Assembly: GCA_913057785.1 (NCBI GenBank)
Contig: CAJXPD010000041.1
Span: 1 to 49,347 of the forward strand
DNA: 49,347 nt
Origin: an uncultured Lewinella sp.
GTDB lineage: Bacteria > Bacteroidota > Bacteroidia > Chitinophagales > Saprospiraceae
Reading direction: 5' to 3'
Below are positions 34,707-42,716 of the stretch, one piece after another. Both the position numbers and the translations under genes were made by a program. The stretch's first letter is position 1. Each line of letters starts with the position of its first letter. The notes beneath the pieces were generated by a model. That model ran no database searches, was not told the DNA's origin, and saw only the letters and a list, made by a program, of their open reading frames with translations.

Positions 34707-35756
34707 CTACCGAATGTAGAAAGGACGCATCTCGATATTTCCTTTACGATTCTTTCGCATGTGTCGCCAGGAAGATTCATCATTCATAGCGATCCAGCGT
34801 TTTTCAGCGGCTCGATATTTCCAATCTTTATCTTTTTGATAAAAGAGCTGCTCACCTTCCATTTCTATAATCTTCAGGATCTCGTTGTCATGAGAATGGC
34901 CCTCATCATAATCGGTGTTAGCACGTTGTGCCATTTCAGAATAGAGCTCGTTTAATTGCAGCAACTGATCATTCAGCTTTTCATCCAGTTCATTTACATG
35001 CAACCCAATTCTTTGTGCTTCCATATAAGTAATAGGATAGCTGTGCGAAGGATAATCCGAATTCAGATGTTGGCTAATCTGATGGGCCTTACTTTCATCC
35101 TTCATATGATAAGAGAGAATCTCCGTGGTCAATTTAATAGAGAGCGAACTAGCGCGATCCACCGCTCCGATGACCAAGGGGTGAATATAATTATACAATT
35201 CCTTATAGGGATTCGTATCACTGGGCTGTTTGGTCGCTTTCCAAAGGCGAATGACCCGATCTAACTCATTCTGACTTACGCTAACTAGGTCGTTATCATT
35301 ATCAATTGGAGATAAGTGATGGGTTATTGAAGTATCGATGGCCGAGAGATAGGCTAAGGGCCCCATATGTATCACATCTGCTCCCAAGACGAGCATCGTA
35401 GCTGCAGAAGCACAATCTAGAGGCACCAAAGCAATGATCTCCTCATATACATTACGTAGTAAATTGATGATCCTAAGAGCAGATTTACTCGACCCCCCAT
35501 AACTCTTGATAAACAAGTACAATCGCTTATGCTTACCTCTCTTTTGAATCACCTTATTAAAAGCAATGACATCATCAGACACCATACTGCTATTATCAGA
35601 TATCCAATAGACTAAAAAATCTCCCTGTAGCTTTCGTTGAATCTCCTTAAGAATGGCTTGTGTATCCGAAAAAAGCAAAGGTGGTTTCTTTGCAGTCGGC
35701 TGACGTGGTTTGCGATTCAACAAACGATCTTTCCCATCTTGCAATAACTTTGTCAT
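34707..35756 (-). CDS. ClpP/SppA-fold serine protease of the SDH-proteinase family
   Basis: The 349-residue protein has no signal peptide. It carries the crotonase-like protease fold: RLYLFIKSYGGSSKSALR (79-), then LVPLDCASAATMLVLGADVI with likely nucleophile Ser117, and GPLAYLSAIDTSI, matching the SDH form VP-x-A-x-SA-x-T and GP-x-A-x-x-x-x-ID. The C-terminal half is helical with extra conserved segments (HPLVIGAVDRASSLSIKLTT). Family members are soluble or membrane-bound proteases; the catalytic base (Lys or His) is not certain. It may process envelope or stress proteins. Confidence 0.85.
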   Translation of the reverse strand: MTKLLQDGKDRLLNRKPRQPTAKKPPLLFSDTQAILKEIQRKLQGDFLVYWISDNSSMVSDDVIAFNKVIQKRGKHKRLYLFIKSYGGSSKSALRIINLLRNVYEEIIALVPLDCASAATMLVLGADVIHMGPLAYLSAIDTSITHHLSPIDNDNDLVSVSQNELDRVIRLWKATKQPSDTNPYKELYNYIHPLVIGAVDRASSLSIKLTTEILSYHMKDESKAHQISQHLNSDYPSHSYPITYMEAQRIGLHVNELDEKLNDQLLQLNELYSEMAQRANTDYDEGHSHDNEILKIIEMEGEQLFYQKDKDWKYRAAEKRWIAMNDESSWRHMRKNRKGNIEMRPFYIR

Positions 35757-35846
35757 CGATAGAGCGTTTTTAGATTGAACTGGTTAAGATTTATTCTCTG
35801 CTGACGAGGTCAAAAGATTGGATCTGCTGGCGAAGCTCTTTTTAAG

Positions 35847-35873
35847 CCTGTCTGCCGGCGCTAGCCAGGCAGG
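35847..35873. repeat. GC-rich imperfect palindrome (REP-like)
   Basis: CCTGTCTG (35847-35854) and CAGGCAGG (35866-35873) pair with one mismatch around CCGGCGCTAGC. Similar CCTG/CAGG palindromes are scattered between genes in many Bacteroidota. It is far more GC-rich than the flanks. Confidence 0.5.
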
Positions 35874-36079
35874 TTTCATACCTGAAAGGTCTGGGACGAG
35901 AAAAAGCTAAAGTTCAGGGGATTCAAAATTTTAGACCACAGTCCAGACGAATAAGTCTAAATCAGTTCATTATAAATGAATACAGATTAGTGTCAGATAA
36001 AAGTTCCCATCAACAAATAGTGATGTCTTTTAAAGCCTTATTTTTAGTCTTACATTCGGATCAAGGCGCAAACACAATA

Positions 36080-36116
36080 TAATCAAAAAAATTATAATAA
36101 TTAAATAATTTGATTA
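36080..36116. promoter_or_regulatory. AT-rich inverted repeat upstream of the cupin gene
   Basis: TAATCAAA (36080-36087) and TTTGATTA (36109-36116) are perfect inverted half sites, 21 bases apart, 23 bases before the cupin ATG at 36140. It may be an operator or a leader hairpin. Confidence 0.4.
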
Positions 36117-36139
36117 CAAAATTAACTACAAGCTAATCT

Positions 36140-36508
36140 ATGGAAGTTGTCAACGTCAAAGAAAAACTAACCACTTTCTCAGAGCATTGGGATCCTAGGA
36201 TCGCAGGCACATTAAATGGTCAAATGGTTAAATTAGCCAAGATCAAAGGAGACTTCATCTGGCATAGCCACGAGCATGAAGATGAATTATTCTGGGTAAT
36301 CAAAGGAACCCTGCATTTAGACTTTAGAGATAAAAGTGTTTCCTTGAATGAAGGTGAGTTTATCATTGTACCTAGAGGCGTAGAACATCGGCCATGGACC
36401 GCTGATGGGGAAGAGGTACATATCATGCTCTTTGAGCCAGCTAGCACCATTAATACAGGTGAAATTGAGGGACACGAGCTAACACGAAGTGAATTGAAAG
36501 AGGTATAA
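36140..36508 (+). CDS. cupin-domain protein
   Basis: The 122-residue single-domain protein has cupin motif 1 (WHSHEHEDELFWVIKG) with the His and Glu metal ligands and motif 2 (GEFIIVPRGVEHRPW) with the last His. Small cupins bind a divalent metal and act as isomerases, dioxygenases or sensors; this one matches the group usually labelled mannose-6-phosphate isomerase-like, but a substrate cannot be given. The DUF6702 gene follows after seven bases. Confidence 0.92.
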   Translation: MEVVNVKEKLTTFSEHWDPRIAGTLNGQMVKLAKIKGDFIWHSHEHEDELFWVIKGTLHLDFRDKSVSLNEGEFIIVPRGVEHRPWTADGEEVHIMLFEPASTINTGEIEGHELTRSELKEV

Positions 36509-36515
36509 CAGCGGC

Positions 36516-37040
36516 ATGAAACTACCAATGAAAATACTATTGGGGGCAATCTTTACCAGCCTCCACCTCTCTTTTTCTGTCGTGCAGGGGGGCGTAGAAA
36601 GCCACGCCCTCTATTTAGGTACGCTTCAGCTAAAATATGAGGATCAATCATCAGAAGCTTACTTGAACCTCAAGGTATTCTCTGATGATTTACAAAGCGC
36701 TATAAGAAATGCTAATAAGTCGTTTAAACCTGGGCCTCTTAGCGAGCTGTTCACTCAAAATCAAGCCTTAATAGAGGCCTATTTTAAGAAGCATTTGCAG
36801 TTAGAGATCAATGATATGCACCAGGTTCTGAAACTGTATAGCAAGGAACAGATTAATGATACTTTTATACTGCAGTTCAAAATTGCCTGCCCCAAAACCT
36901 GGATGAACTTAGAGCTCACAGCTGACTTTTTTATGGAGCTATTTCCCAATCAAATGAATGTTGTGAGCATTTCTTATCAGGGAAAAAAGCAATTTACCAG
37001 GTTGAACAAGAAAAAGCCCCAATACAAGGCCCAATTCTAG
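36516..37040 (+). CDS. exported DUF6702-type protein
   Basis: The 174-residue protein has a signal peptide (KILLGAIFTSLHLSFSVVQ). Its mature part is beta-rich (ALYLGTLQLKYEDQSSEAYL, then LQLEINDMHQVLKL and KTWMNLELTADFFMELFP, then MNVVSISYQGKK), in the order I know from DUF6702 proteins, which are of unknown function. It is co-transcribed with the cupin gene and ends six bases before the stop of the convergent M20 gene. Confidence 0.78.
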   Translation: MKLPMKILLGAIFTSLHLSFSVVQGGVESHALYLGTLQLKYEDQSSEAYLNLKVFSDDLQSAIRNANKSFKPGPLSELFTQNQALIEAYFKKHLQLEINDMHQVLKLYSKEQINDTFILQFKIACPKTWMNLELTADFFMELFPNQMNVVSISYQGKKQFTRLNKKKPQYKAQF

Positions 37041-37046
37041 CCCTAA

Positions 37047-38354
37047 TTAACTGCCTTTACCATTGAATATATCTAGAAGAGCCTGGCTAGTAACACCTAC
37101 TCCCGTCTCAATACTTTTGGCGGGATCTGGGTAGTAGTAAGGAGAATGAAGTCCGGGCATATCTCCAGATTTCACACGATCTTCAGGCACTGTCCCTAAC
37201 CAGTATAGCACGGTAGGCACCTTGTGTTCAGTCTGACCATAGCGGGCAAAATCCTCTCCTACCATCTGTGGTTCTGAATCGAGTACATTTTCCTTACCGA
37301 TTACTTTAGTGGCAGATTCAGCCATCACATCTACCAATGCCGGCGTATTGTAGTTAGCTGGCGTAAAGACATCTGGAATAACCACTTCTGGCATTTTATC
37401 GTCCGGCAAACCGGCTGCGATCGCCACTCCTCTCGCAATCTCTTTGATGCGGCGATGAACCATAGAGCGTACCTCTGGCGTATAAGTCCGAACCGTCAAT
37501 TTTAAAGTAACTTCATCAGGAATGATGTTGTGCTTGATGCCACCCTTAATTGCACCCACCGTCACTACCGCTGCATCAATAGGCTTCAGGTTTCTACTAA
37601 CAATCGTCTGCAATTCCATGACCATTAAGCTCGCCGTCACCACTGGATCAATGGACATATGCGGAGCAGCCCCATGCGCACCTACACCAAAGACTTTGAT
37701 ATCAATACTTTCTGTATTCGCCATGGTAAAGCCTTTCCCAAAACCAACTTGTCCGGCAGCGATGGTAGGGCTTGAGTGCAGGCCAACTCCATAATCCGGC
37801 ACACCAAATTTCTCATACAGGCCAGCATCCAGCATCATCTTAGCGCCTTGCCCGATTTCTTCTGCCGGCTGACCGATCATCAATAGCGTACCCTTCCATT
37901 GGTCCTTCATCTTAGCCATGGCTCTCGCTGTGCCAATCCAAGTAGTCATATGCACATCATGCCCACAAGAATGCATAGATCCTGTCTGCTGTCCATTATA
38001 CTCGATGACTTTCTTACTGGCATAGGCGAGATCCGTCTTTTCGGGCATCGGCAGCGCATCCATATCCGTGCGGTAAAGTATAGTTGGCCCTGATCCATTC
38101 TTCATGACCCCCACAATCCCATATCCGCCAAAGTTCTCGGTCACTTCGAATCCTAGAGACTTAAGCTCTTTGGATAGCCGAGCAGCCGTTTCTTTTTCTT
38201 CCAAAGAGATCTCCGGATTTTGATGTATACTTTTGTAAAGTTCTACGAGATAAGGAATGTCTGCCTTGATCAAATCTTTGTTGATGGTGGGCAATTCAGG
38301 ATTGGTAAAGGCCGATCCGATCAATAGGATGCCTATTAATGTGATGTATCGCAT
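37047..38354 (-). CDS. exported M20 amidohydrolase (aminoacylase-type)
   Basis: The 435-residue enzyme has a signal peptide (ITLIGILLIGSAFTNPE). M20D marks are LYRTDMDALPMPEKTDL, SMHSCGHDVHMTTWIGTA with the Cys/His ligands, IGQPAEEIGQGAKMML, and GVGAHGAAPHMSIDPVVTA in the lid. HSPYYYPDPAKSIETGV holds the last His. Homologues release acyl groups from amino acids or split auxin-type conjugates. It is the second exported M20 enzyme here, but the two are only distantly alike. Confidence 0.93.
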   Translation of the reverse strand: MRYITLIGILLIGSAFTNPELPTINKDLIKADIPYLVELYKSIHQNPEISLEEKETAARLSKELKSLGFEVTENFGGYGIVGVMKNGSGPTILYRTDMDALPMPEKTDLAYASKKVIEYNGQQTGSMHSCGHDVHMTTWIGTARAMAKMKDQWKGTLLMIGQPAEEIGQGAKMMLDAGLYEKFGVPDYGVGLHSSPTIAAGQVGFGKGFTMANTESIDIKVFGVGAHGAAPHMSIDPVVTASLMVMELQTIVSRNLKPIDAAVVTVGAIKGGIKHNIIPDEVTLKLTVRTYTPEVRSMVHRRIKEIARGVAIAAGLPDDKMPEVVIPDVFTPANYNTPALVDVMAESATKVIGKENVLDSEPQMVGEDFARYGQTEHKVPTVLYWLGTVPEDRVKSGDMPGLHSPYYYPDPAKSIETGVGVTSQALLDIFNGKGS

Positions 38355-38522
38355 AGCAAAATTTTTCTGATCGGTTTCTTACGGAGATAAATTACAAGAA
38401 ACCTGGCTCTAGAGATTAGAGCGAAGATGATTACTCCGGGAAACCTACTTCACAATAATAATAAAAATGTAGCGCTTTGCAGGGATGGGAGTGCCGAAAT
38501 GACTTATCATAGGCAGATCCTG

Positions 38523-39833
38523 CTAAGGAAGGAGGAGGTCCGTTTGGGTATACTTGCTTAATTCATTTCTGTGGTGTTGCAATGATTCCTTTTCGGTATT
38601 GTCTAGTCTAGCATAGTTCCAATTTCTGCGGAAGCGCAACCAAGCTTTCCAGTATAACCATGCTACCCAAGCAACTAGAGGTAGGCTTAGCAAATACAAC
38701 CAAGAAATCGTATTTCCAGTATACCAGCTAACTACTTTGGATTGTAGATAGTAAAACAATGGAACCGTAAATAGTCCCACCACTGCCTTGACGGTAGCCT
38801 GATAACCGATATATACTTTCATCGTTCGAGCAAGCAAGGCGGGAATGCCTGCAGCTAGGATGTGATTAATAACTCCATATAAGAAAAGGGGTAAACCTAA
38901 GAGCAAAAATAGTCCGTGGTTCAATAGACTCCTCCCTTCTTTGGCCACAGCTTCATCATCTATTCTCTTAGCTGTTAATTCAGCTCCATATTTCTTTAGT
39001 TTATCGGCAAAACCTCGGTATTGATCTTCATCCGATTCAGCACGCTTTTTCAGTTGATTAGCCAGAACCTGACCTCTTCGAAAATCTTCCTCACCTGCAA
39101 GTGGATTATTATTTCGGCAAATGGATTCCACAATTCTGTGAATCTCCTGTTGCTCACCTTCCTCTACGTCGATTACCAGGGCTTGTACGGTATCTTGTAC
39201 TTGTTGAGTAAGACTCCGGACAGCATTTTGTCCGTCCCGTAGGTATTGCTGTTGCCAATCCTTCACTTTGATTGGCTCTCCAACATTTATTACACAAGCC
39301 GAACCGAATTTATTGGGCCGATCATAATGTACCCCAATGGGTCGGATGGAAATATCTAGGTCAAAATTCTTTTTTTCGGCGGCACTCAATGCGATTCGAA
39401 CGGTACCCGTTTTAAAGGGACGAAGACGACGTTCCATGACGCTTCCCCCTTCCGGCGCAATAAATAAAACTCCACCTGATCCTAAAAAAGCATCACATTT
39501 GGCAAAAGAGTCCTCGTTACTTACTCCAGGCGCACCCTGGTCTTGTTTCCGTTTAATCGGGATGCAGTACAGGGTATTGAACAACCAATTGGTAAAGGGC
39601 GTAGAAAAGAGTCCAGCATTAGCCAAAAAGAAAACTTGCTTGTGCACCCGGGAAGCGACTTGCAGCGGATCCATCAAGGTGTTAGGGTGATTACTAATGA
39701 CGATTGCCGCCTCTTTAAACCGGAGATTCTCTTTCCCGATTACAGTAGTTTTGGGATAGAATATCCGCAGCACTATTTGTACCAGCAGTTTTAGAAATCG
39801 ATAAACCAAGGACATGAATGGACCCGAACTCAT
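38523..39833 (-). CDS. PlsC-type glycerolipid acyltransferase with extra membrane helices
   Basis: The 436-residue protein has an N-terminal helix and the acyltransferase block: VISNHPNTLMDPLQVA with His and Asp, VFFLANAGLFSTPFTNWLFN, IPIKRKQDQG, and FIAPEGGSVMERRLRPFKTG. Its C-terminal 130 residues hold three or four membrane helices (GLFLLLGLPLFLYGVINHIL and others), an addition seen in Bacteroidota GPAT-like members. It is probably a glycerol-phosphate or lysophosphatidate acyltransferase at the inner membrane. It overlaps lpxK by four bases, so it may belong to lipid A or envelope lipid synthesis. Confidence 0.9.
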   Translation of the reverse strand: MSSGPFMSLVYRFLKLLVQIVLRIFYPKTTVIGKENLRFKEAAIVISNHPNTLMDPLQVASRVHKQVFFLANAGLFSTPFTNWLFNTLYCIPIKRKQDQGAPGVSNEDSFAKCDAFLGSGGVLFIAPEGGSVMERRLRPFKTGTVRIALSAAEKKNFDLDISIRPIGVHYDRPNKFGSACVINVGEPIKVKDWQQQYLRDGQNAVRSLTQQVQDTVQALVIDVEEGEQQEIHRIVESICRNNNPLAGEEDFRRGQVLANQLKKRAESDEDQYRGFADKLKKYGAELTAKRIDDEAVAKEGRSLLNHGLFLLLGLPLFLYGVINHILAAGIPALLARTMKVYIGYQATVKAVVGLFTVPLFYYLQSKVVSWYTGNTISWLYLLSLPLVAWVAWLYWKAWLRFRRNWNYARLDNTEKESLQHHRNELSKYTQTDLLLP

Positions 39834-40900
39834 ACTGTAAAGTTCAATAAGTAGTCTTTGATCAACTGATCAAATTTTTCGCCTTCATCGAAGTGGAATT
39901 TTACTTCAACCGGCAAGGCAAAGATAGGAACTTGATTTTCTATTAGGTACTCCGCATGCAATTCCAATCGCATCGCATCTTTTTCTGTCGTCAGTACCAT
40001 AACTTTTTCGACATCGCTCATCCGCTCAAAAGATCCCCTTAAATTGGACACATCGAACTTGCTGAAATAGTGATGATCTTCATATTCCAAGAGGCGCACC
40101 TTGTCCACTTTGTCGTTGAGGTAACTTACCAGGTAATCCGTCCTGGCTATAGCACAGATCAGTAACACCTCTACATCCGGCTCCAGTACTGCGGTAATGC
40201 TTGGATCAAAAATATAGTAGGGCGCTCCATAGTCATAGTAGGAAAAAAAGACCTGCTGATGGGGTAAAGGATCAATCTCTTTGAGGAATTGCTGTCGATC
40301 CTCCTCTGAAACCTGCGCTGGGCATTTAGAAACTACAATCACATCAGCTCTTTGGTAGGCAGAACGCCATTCTCTTAATCTTCCAGATGGCAATAAATAG
40401 TCTCGGGTAAAGGGACGATCAAACTCTGTCAATAGGATATTTAATCCCGGCTTGACAGATCGATGCTGAAATGCATCATCTAGCAAAACTACTTGCGTAT
40501 CAGGATGGTCCTGCACGATTTTTGGAATACCAAACGTTCGGCTCTCAGATACCGTCACCAGTACCTCAGGAAATTTGCGTTTAAACTGCAAGGGTTCATC
40601 TCCGACGTGCTCCGCCGTCATCTGTGGAGCGACCTCGATATAGCCTCTGGTTTTTCGGCTGTATCCCCGACTTAACGTGGATAAGTTGAGGTAATCCTTC
40701 TGCAAACGGATTAAATACTCAATATGGGGCGTCTTGCCTGCACCACCTACCGATAAGTTGCCAACGGATATCACGGGTATATTAAAGCTCACCCCTTTTA
40801 GCAAGCCCTTTCGGTAAAAGAAATTGCGTAGACTTACCCCTAGCCCATATAAGAGTGCAAAGGGAGCCAGCAACAATTTAAAAAGTGGATTTGAGATCAT
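39830..40900 (-). CDS. lpxK: tetraacyldisaccharide 4'-kinase
   Basis: The 356-residue enzyme has an N-terminal membrane segment (LFKLLLAPFALLYGLGVSL), then the P-loop SVGNLSVGGAGKTPHIEY (46-), followed by LSRGYSRKTRGYIEV, VGDEPLQFKRKFP, VLLDDAFQHRSVKPGLNI and LPSGRLREW. LpxK adds the 4' phosphate to the lipid A precursor on the cytosolic face. The stop overlaps the acyltransferase start by four bases. A good promoter lies at 40963-40994. Confidence 0.96.
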   Translation of the reverse strand: MISNPLFKLLLAPFALLYGLGVSLRNFFYRKGLLKGVSFNIPVISVGNLSVGGAGKTPHIEYLIRLQKDYLNLSTLSRGYSRKTRGYIEVAPQMTAEHVGDEPLQFKRKFPEVLVTVSESRTFGIPKIVQDHPDTQVVLLDDAFQHRSVKPGLNILLTEFDRPFTRDYLLPSGRLREWRSAYQRADVIVVSKCPAQVSEEDRQQFLKEIDPLPHQQVFFSYYDYGAPYYIFDPSITAVLEPDVEVLLICAIARTDYLVSYLNDKVDKVRLLEYEDHHYFSKFDVSNLRGSFERMSDVEKVMVLTTEKDAMRLELHAEYLIENQVPIFALPVEVKFHFDEGEKFDQLIKDYLLNFTV

Positions 40901-40962
40901 AGACGTTTAAATATTGCAGAAGCACAAGGCATGGCTAGTATCCAATAGCGCTTCCCACTGAT

Positions 40963-40994
40963 CAAAAATACTAGCCTTTGTAAATAATTAACAA
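40963..40994 (-). promoter_or_regulatory. candidate lpxK promoter
   Basis: On the minus strand TTG (40994-40992), 21 bases, then TATTTTTG (40970-40963) matches the Bacteroidota promoter pattern. The lpxK ATG is 62 bases on. The whole intergenic stretch 40901-41238 holds nothing else that I recognise. Confidence 0.55.
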
Positions 40995-41238
40995 TATTAT
41001 ACCAAACGATTTTGCAGGCCTAATCGTTCTATAGAATACCCTATTAGCTACAGAGGTAGCTTAGCAGAACGTTAAATACAGACTTGGGCACACCTTTTGG
41101 TTGTTAAATGTGCATCATGTGATTAGAGGAAGTCGTATTTTCGTAGTAATTTCTTATATTTTATATTTCAGCAGCTCGACGGTGTGAAACAGATATTGGA
41201 GGAATAGGGCTCAATGGCATAGCGTAAATCAGAATTAT

Positions 41239-41844
41239 ATGAAGTGGTCATTTGCAGTATTATTGGTTTTGTTCGGCCTGGCAAACCTTCAAGGACAGGA
41301 GGATGGCTATGCGCTTGTGAATGGTAAGTACTTTCCATATACCATCGATGAGTGCGGTGATACCTTGATCCTAGCTAGTCTAGGAGGAGTTTCGATTTCA
41401 GCGCCACGTACTTTTGCCAATGCAGAAGACCAAAAGAGATATCGCCGGTATCGTCGTTACGCCTTGAAGGTCTATCCTTATGCGGTAGAAGCCATTAAGA
41501 TCTTCCGAGAAATGGAAGAGGTGACCAATGACATGAAGAAACGAGATCGTAAGAAGCATATTCGTCGCCTGCATAAAGAGTTGAAAAAAGAGTTTACTGA
41601 TCCTTTAAAGAAACTGACCAAGACGCAGGGAATGATCCTGATGAAGATGATCGAAAAGGAGTTAGATATAACGACCTTCAAGCTGATTAAAGAACTGCGT
41701 GGTGGTTGGAATGCCAATTATTGGAGTGCCGCTGCGGGTATGTTTGGGCATAAGCTTAAGAAAGGGTACATACCTGGGCAAGATCCAGTCTTAGATGCAG
41801 TCCTTAATGATCTTGATATATCCTACCAGATTAGTAGGAAGTAA
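41239..41844 (+). CDS. DUF4294 family exported protein
   Basis: The 201-residue protein has a signal peptide (SFAVLLVLFGLANLQGQ). The family core is RYRRYRRYALKVYPYAVEAI, then basic helices (MKKRDRKKHIRRLHKELKK) and LTKTQGMILMKMIEKELD, ending in the typical WNANYWSAAAGMFGHKLKKG. DUF4294 proteins occur only in Bacteroidota and have no known role. The FkbM-type gene starts two bases after the stop, so they are coupled. Confidence 0.9.
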   Translation: MKWSFAVLLVLFGLANLQGQEDGYALVNGKYFPYTIDECGDTLILASLGGVSISAPRTFANAEDQKRYRRYRRYALKVYPYAVEAIKIFREMEEVTNDMKKRDRKKHIRRLHKELKKEFTDPLKKLTKTQGMILMKMIEKELDITTFKLIKELRGGWNANYWSAAAGMFGHKLKKGYIPGQDPVLDAVLNDLDISYQISRK

Positions 41845-41846
41845 GC

Positions 41847-42629
41847 ATGTTCAAAGACTCCTACTTATTTTACAAGCTTAAATACAGTCCAATTGGAAGG
41901 CAGATTTTAGGTTGGCGTCACCATAAGTTAAAGAAGACACCTCCCTGGGAAGCTCATTTATATCAAGAAATCCTGAAAGACGCTCCTCCAGGTGCCTTGG
42001 TTTTTGACATCGGAGCTAGCTTGGGTGATATCTCTGAGATTTTTGTTGAGTTAGGGCACCAAGTGATCGCCATCGAACCTGCGCCGAGCAACATTCACTG
42101 TCTACAAGCCAGGTTTAGCCGTCATCAGCAAGTTAAAGTAGTGAAGGCTGCCGTAGGTGCCGAACCCGGTGTAGCACAGCTGTATTTGCATGATTTTGGA
42201 AGTACGCTGCATACATTGAGTTCAAAATGGAAGAATCATCTCAGCCAAAGTCATAACGATGAGATAGGAAAACAATTCCAGTTTTCTAGGAGCATTCCAG
42301 TTGCTGTCACTACGATCCATCATCTGGTGAAAGAGTTTGGGCCGCCCTACTTCATAAAGATTGATGCAGAAGGTTTTGAGCAAGAGATTTTATCTGCACT
42401 CCCCGGTACAGTTCCTTGCCTATCATTCGAAGTGAATCTCCCCATATTTTTAAAAGAGAGCATTCAATGTGTGAATATACTGTCCGCACAAAACCCCAAT
42501 TACCGCTTTAGCTATGCTACAAATGTGAATGTTCTACCAAAGCGATTTGTATCTGCTGATGAAATGATCCAGTTTTTAAAAAACACCAATCTCCAACACT
42601 TGGATATCTGCTGCAAAGACCTAGCGTAG
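41847..42629 (+). CDS. FkbM-family methyltransferase
   Basis: The 260-residue protein has the class I motif LVFDIGASLGDISEIFVEL (motif I), QVIAIEPAPSNIHCLQARF (motif II), and IKIDAEGFEQEILSALPG, which is the FkbM signature. Members O-methylate sugars or polyketides; in envelope settings the acceptor is often a surface glycan. It follows the DUF4294 gene closely and is followed by a UUCG-loop terminator. Acceptor unknown. Confidence 0.92.
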   Translation: MFKDSYLFYKLKYSPIGRQILGWRHHKLKKTPPWEAHLYQEILKDAPPGALVFDIGASLGDISEIFVELGHQVIAIEPAPSNIHCLQARFSRHQQVKVVKAAVGAEPGVAQLYLHDFGSTLHTLSSKWKNHLSQSHNDEIGKQFQFSRSIPVAVTTIHHLVKEFGPPYFIKIDAEGFEQEILSALPGTVPCLSFEVNLPIFLKESIQCVNILSAQNPNYRFSYATNVNVLPKRFVSADEMIQFLKNTNLQHLDICCKDLA

Positions 42630-42678
42630 CATCTTGCTAGGTTCATACCAACTTACCCGTCCACTACCATCATCAAAC
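42628..42678 (-). repeat. intergenic near-copy of flippase coding sequence
   Basis: These 51 bases match 44672-44722, inside the flippase gene, at 45 positions with no gap and in the same orientation. On the minus strand a small frame at 42680-42621 reads MFDDGSGRVSWYEPSKMLR, against WFDDASGWASWYDPSKKLH in the flippase. All five of the internal differences change the residue. Confidence 0.7.
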
Positions 42679-42694
42679 ATCTATTTGCAAACCT

Positions 42695-42712
42695 AAGGCC
42701 TTCGGGCTTTTT
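42695..42712 (+). terminator. UUCG-loop terminator of the FkbM gene
   Basis: AAGGCC and GGCTTT pair over the tetraloop TTCG (six pairs, one G-T) and are followed by Ts. It lies 65 bases past the FkbM stop and directly before the end of the convergent peptidase gene (42717). Confidence 0.7.
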
Positions 42713-42716
42713 CTAT

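Larger units (their letters stand above)
35757..36139. other. intergenic region between divergent genes
   Basis: These 383 bases separate the minus-strand protease from the plus-strand cupin gene. They hold a GC-rich palindrome (35847-35873) and, close to the cupin start, an AT-rich inverted repeat (36080-36116). No coding frame with a recognisable product was seen. Confidence 0.5.

Noticed and set aside
40901..41238. possible tRNA or small RNA
   Set aside because: Short complementary parts such as GCTACAGAGGTAGC were seen, but no cloverleaf, T-loop or terminator could be made out.
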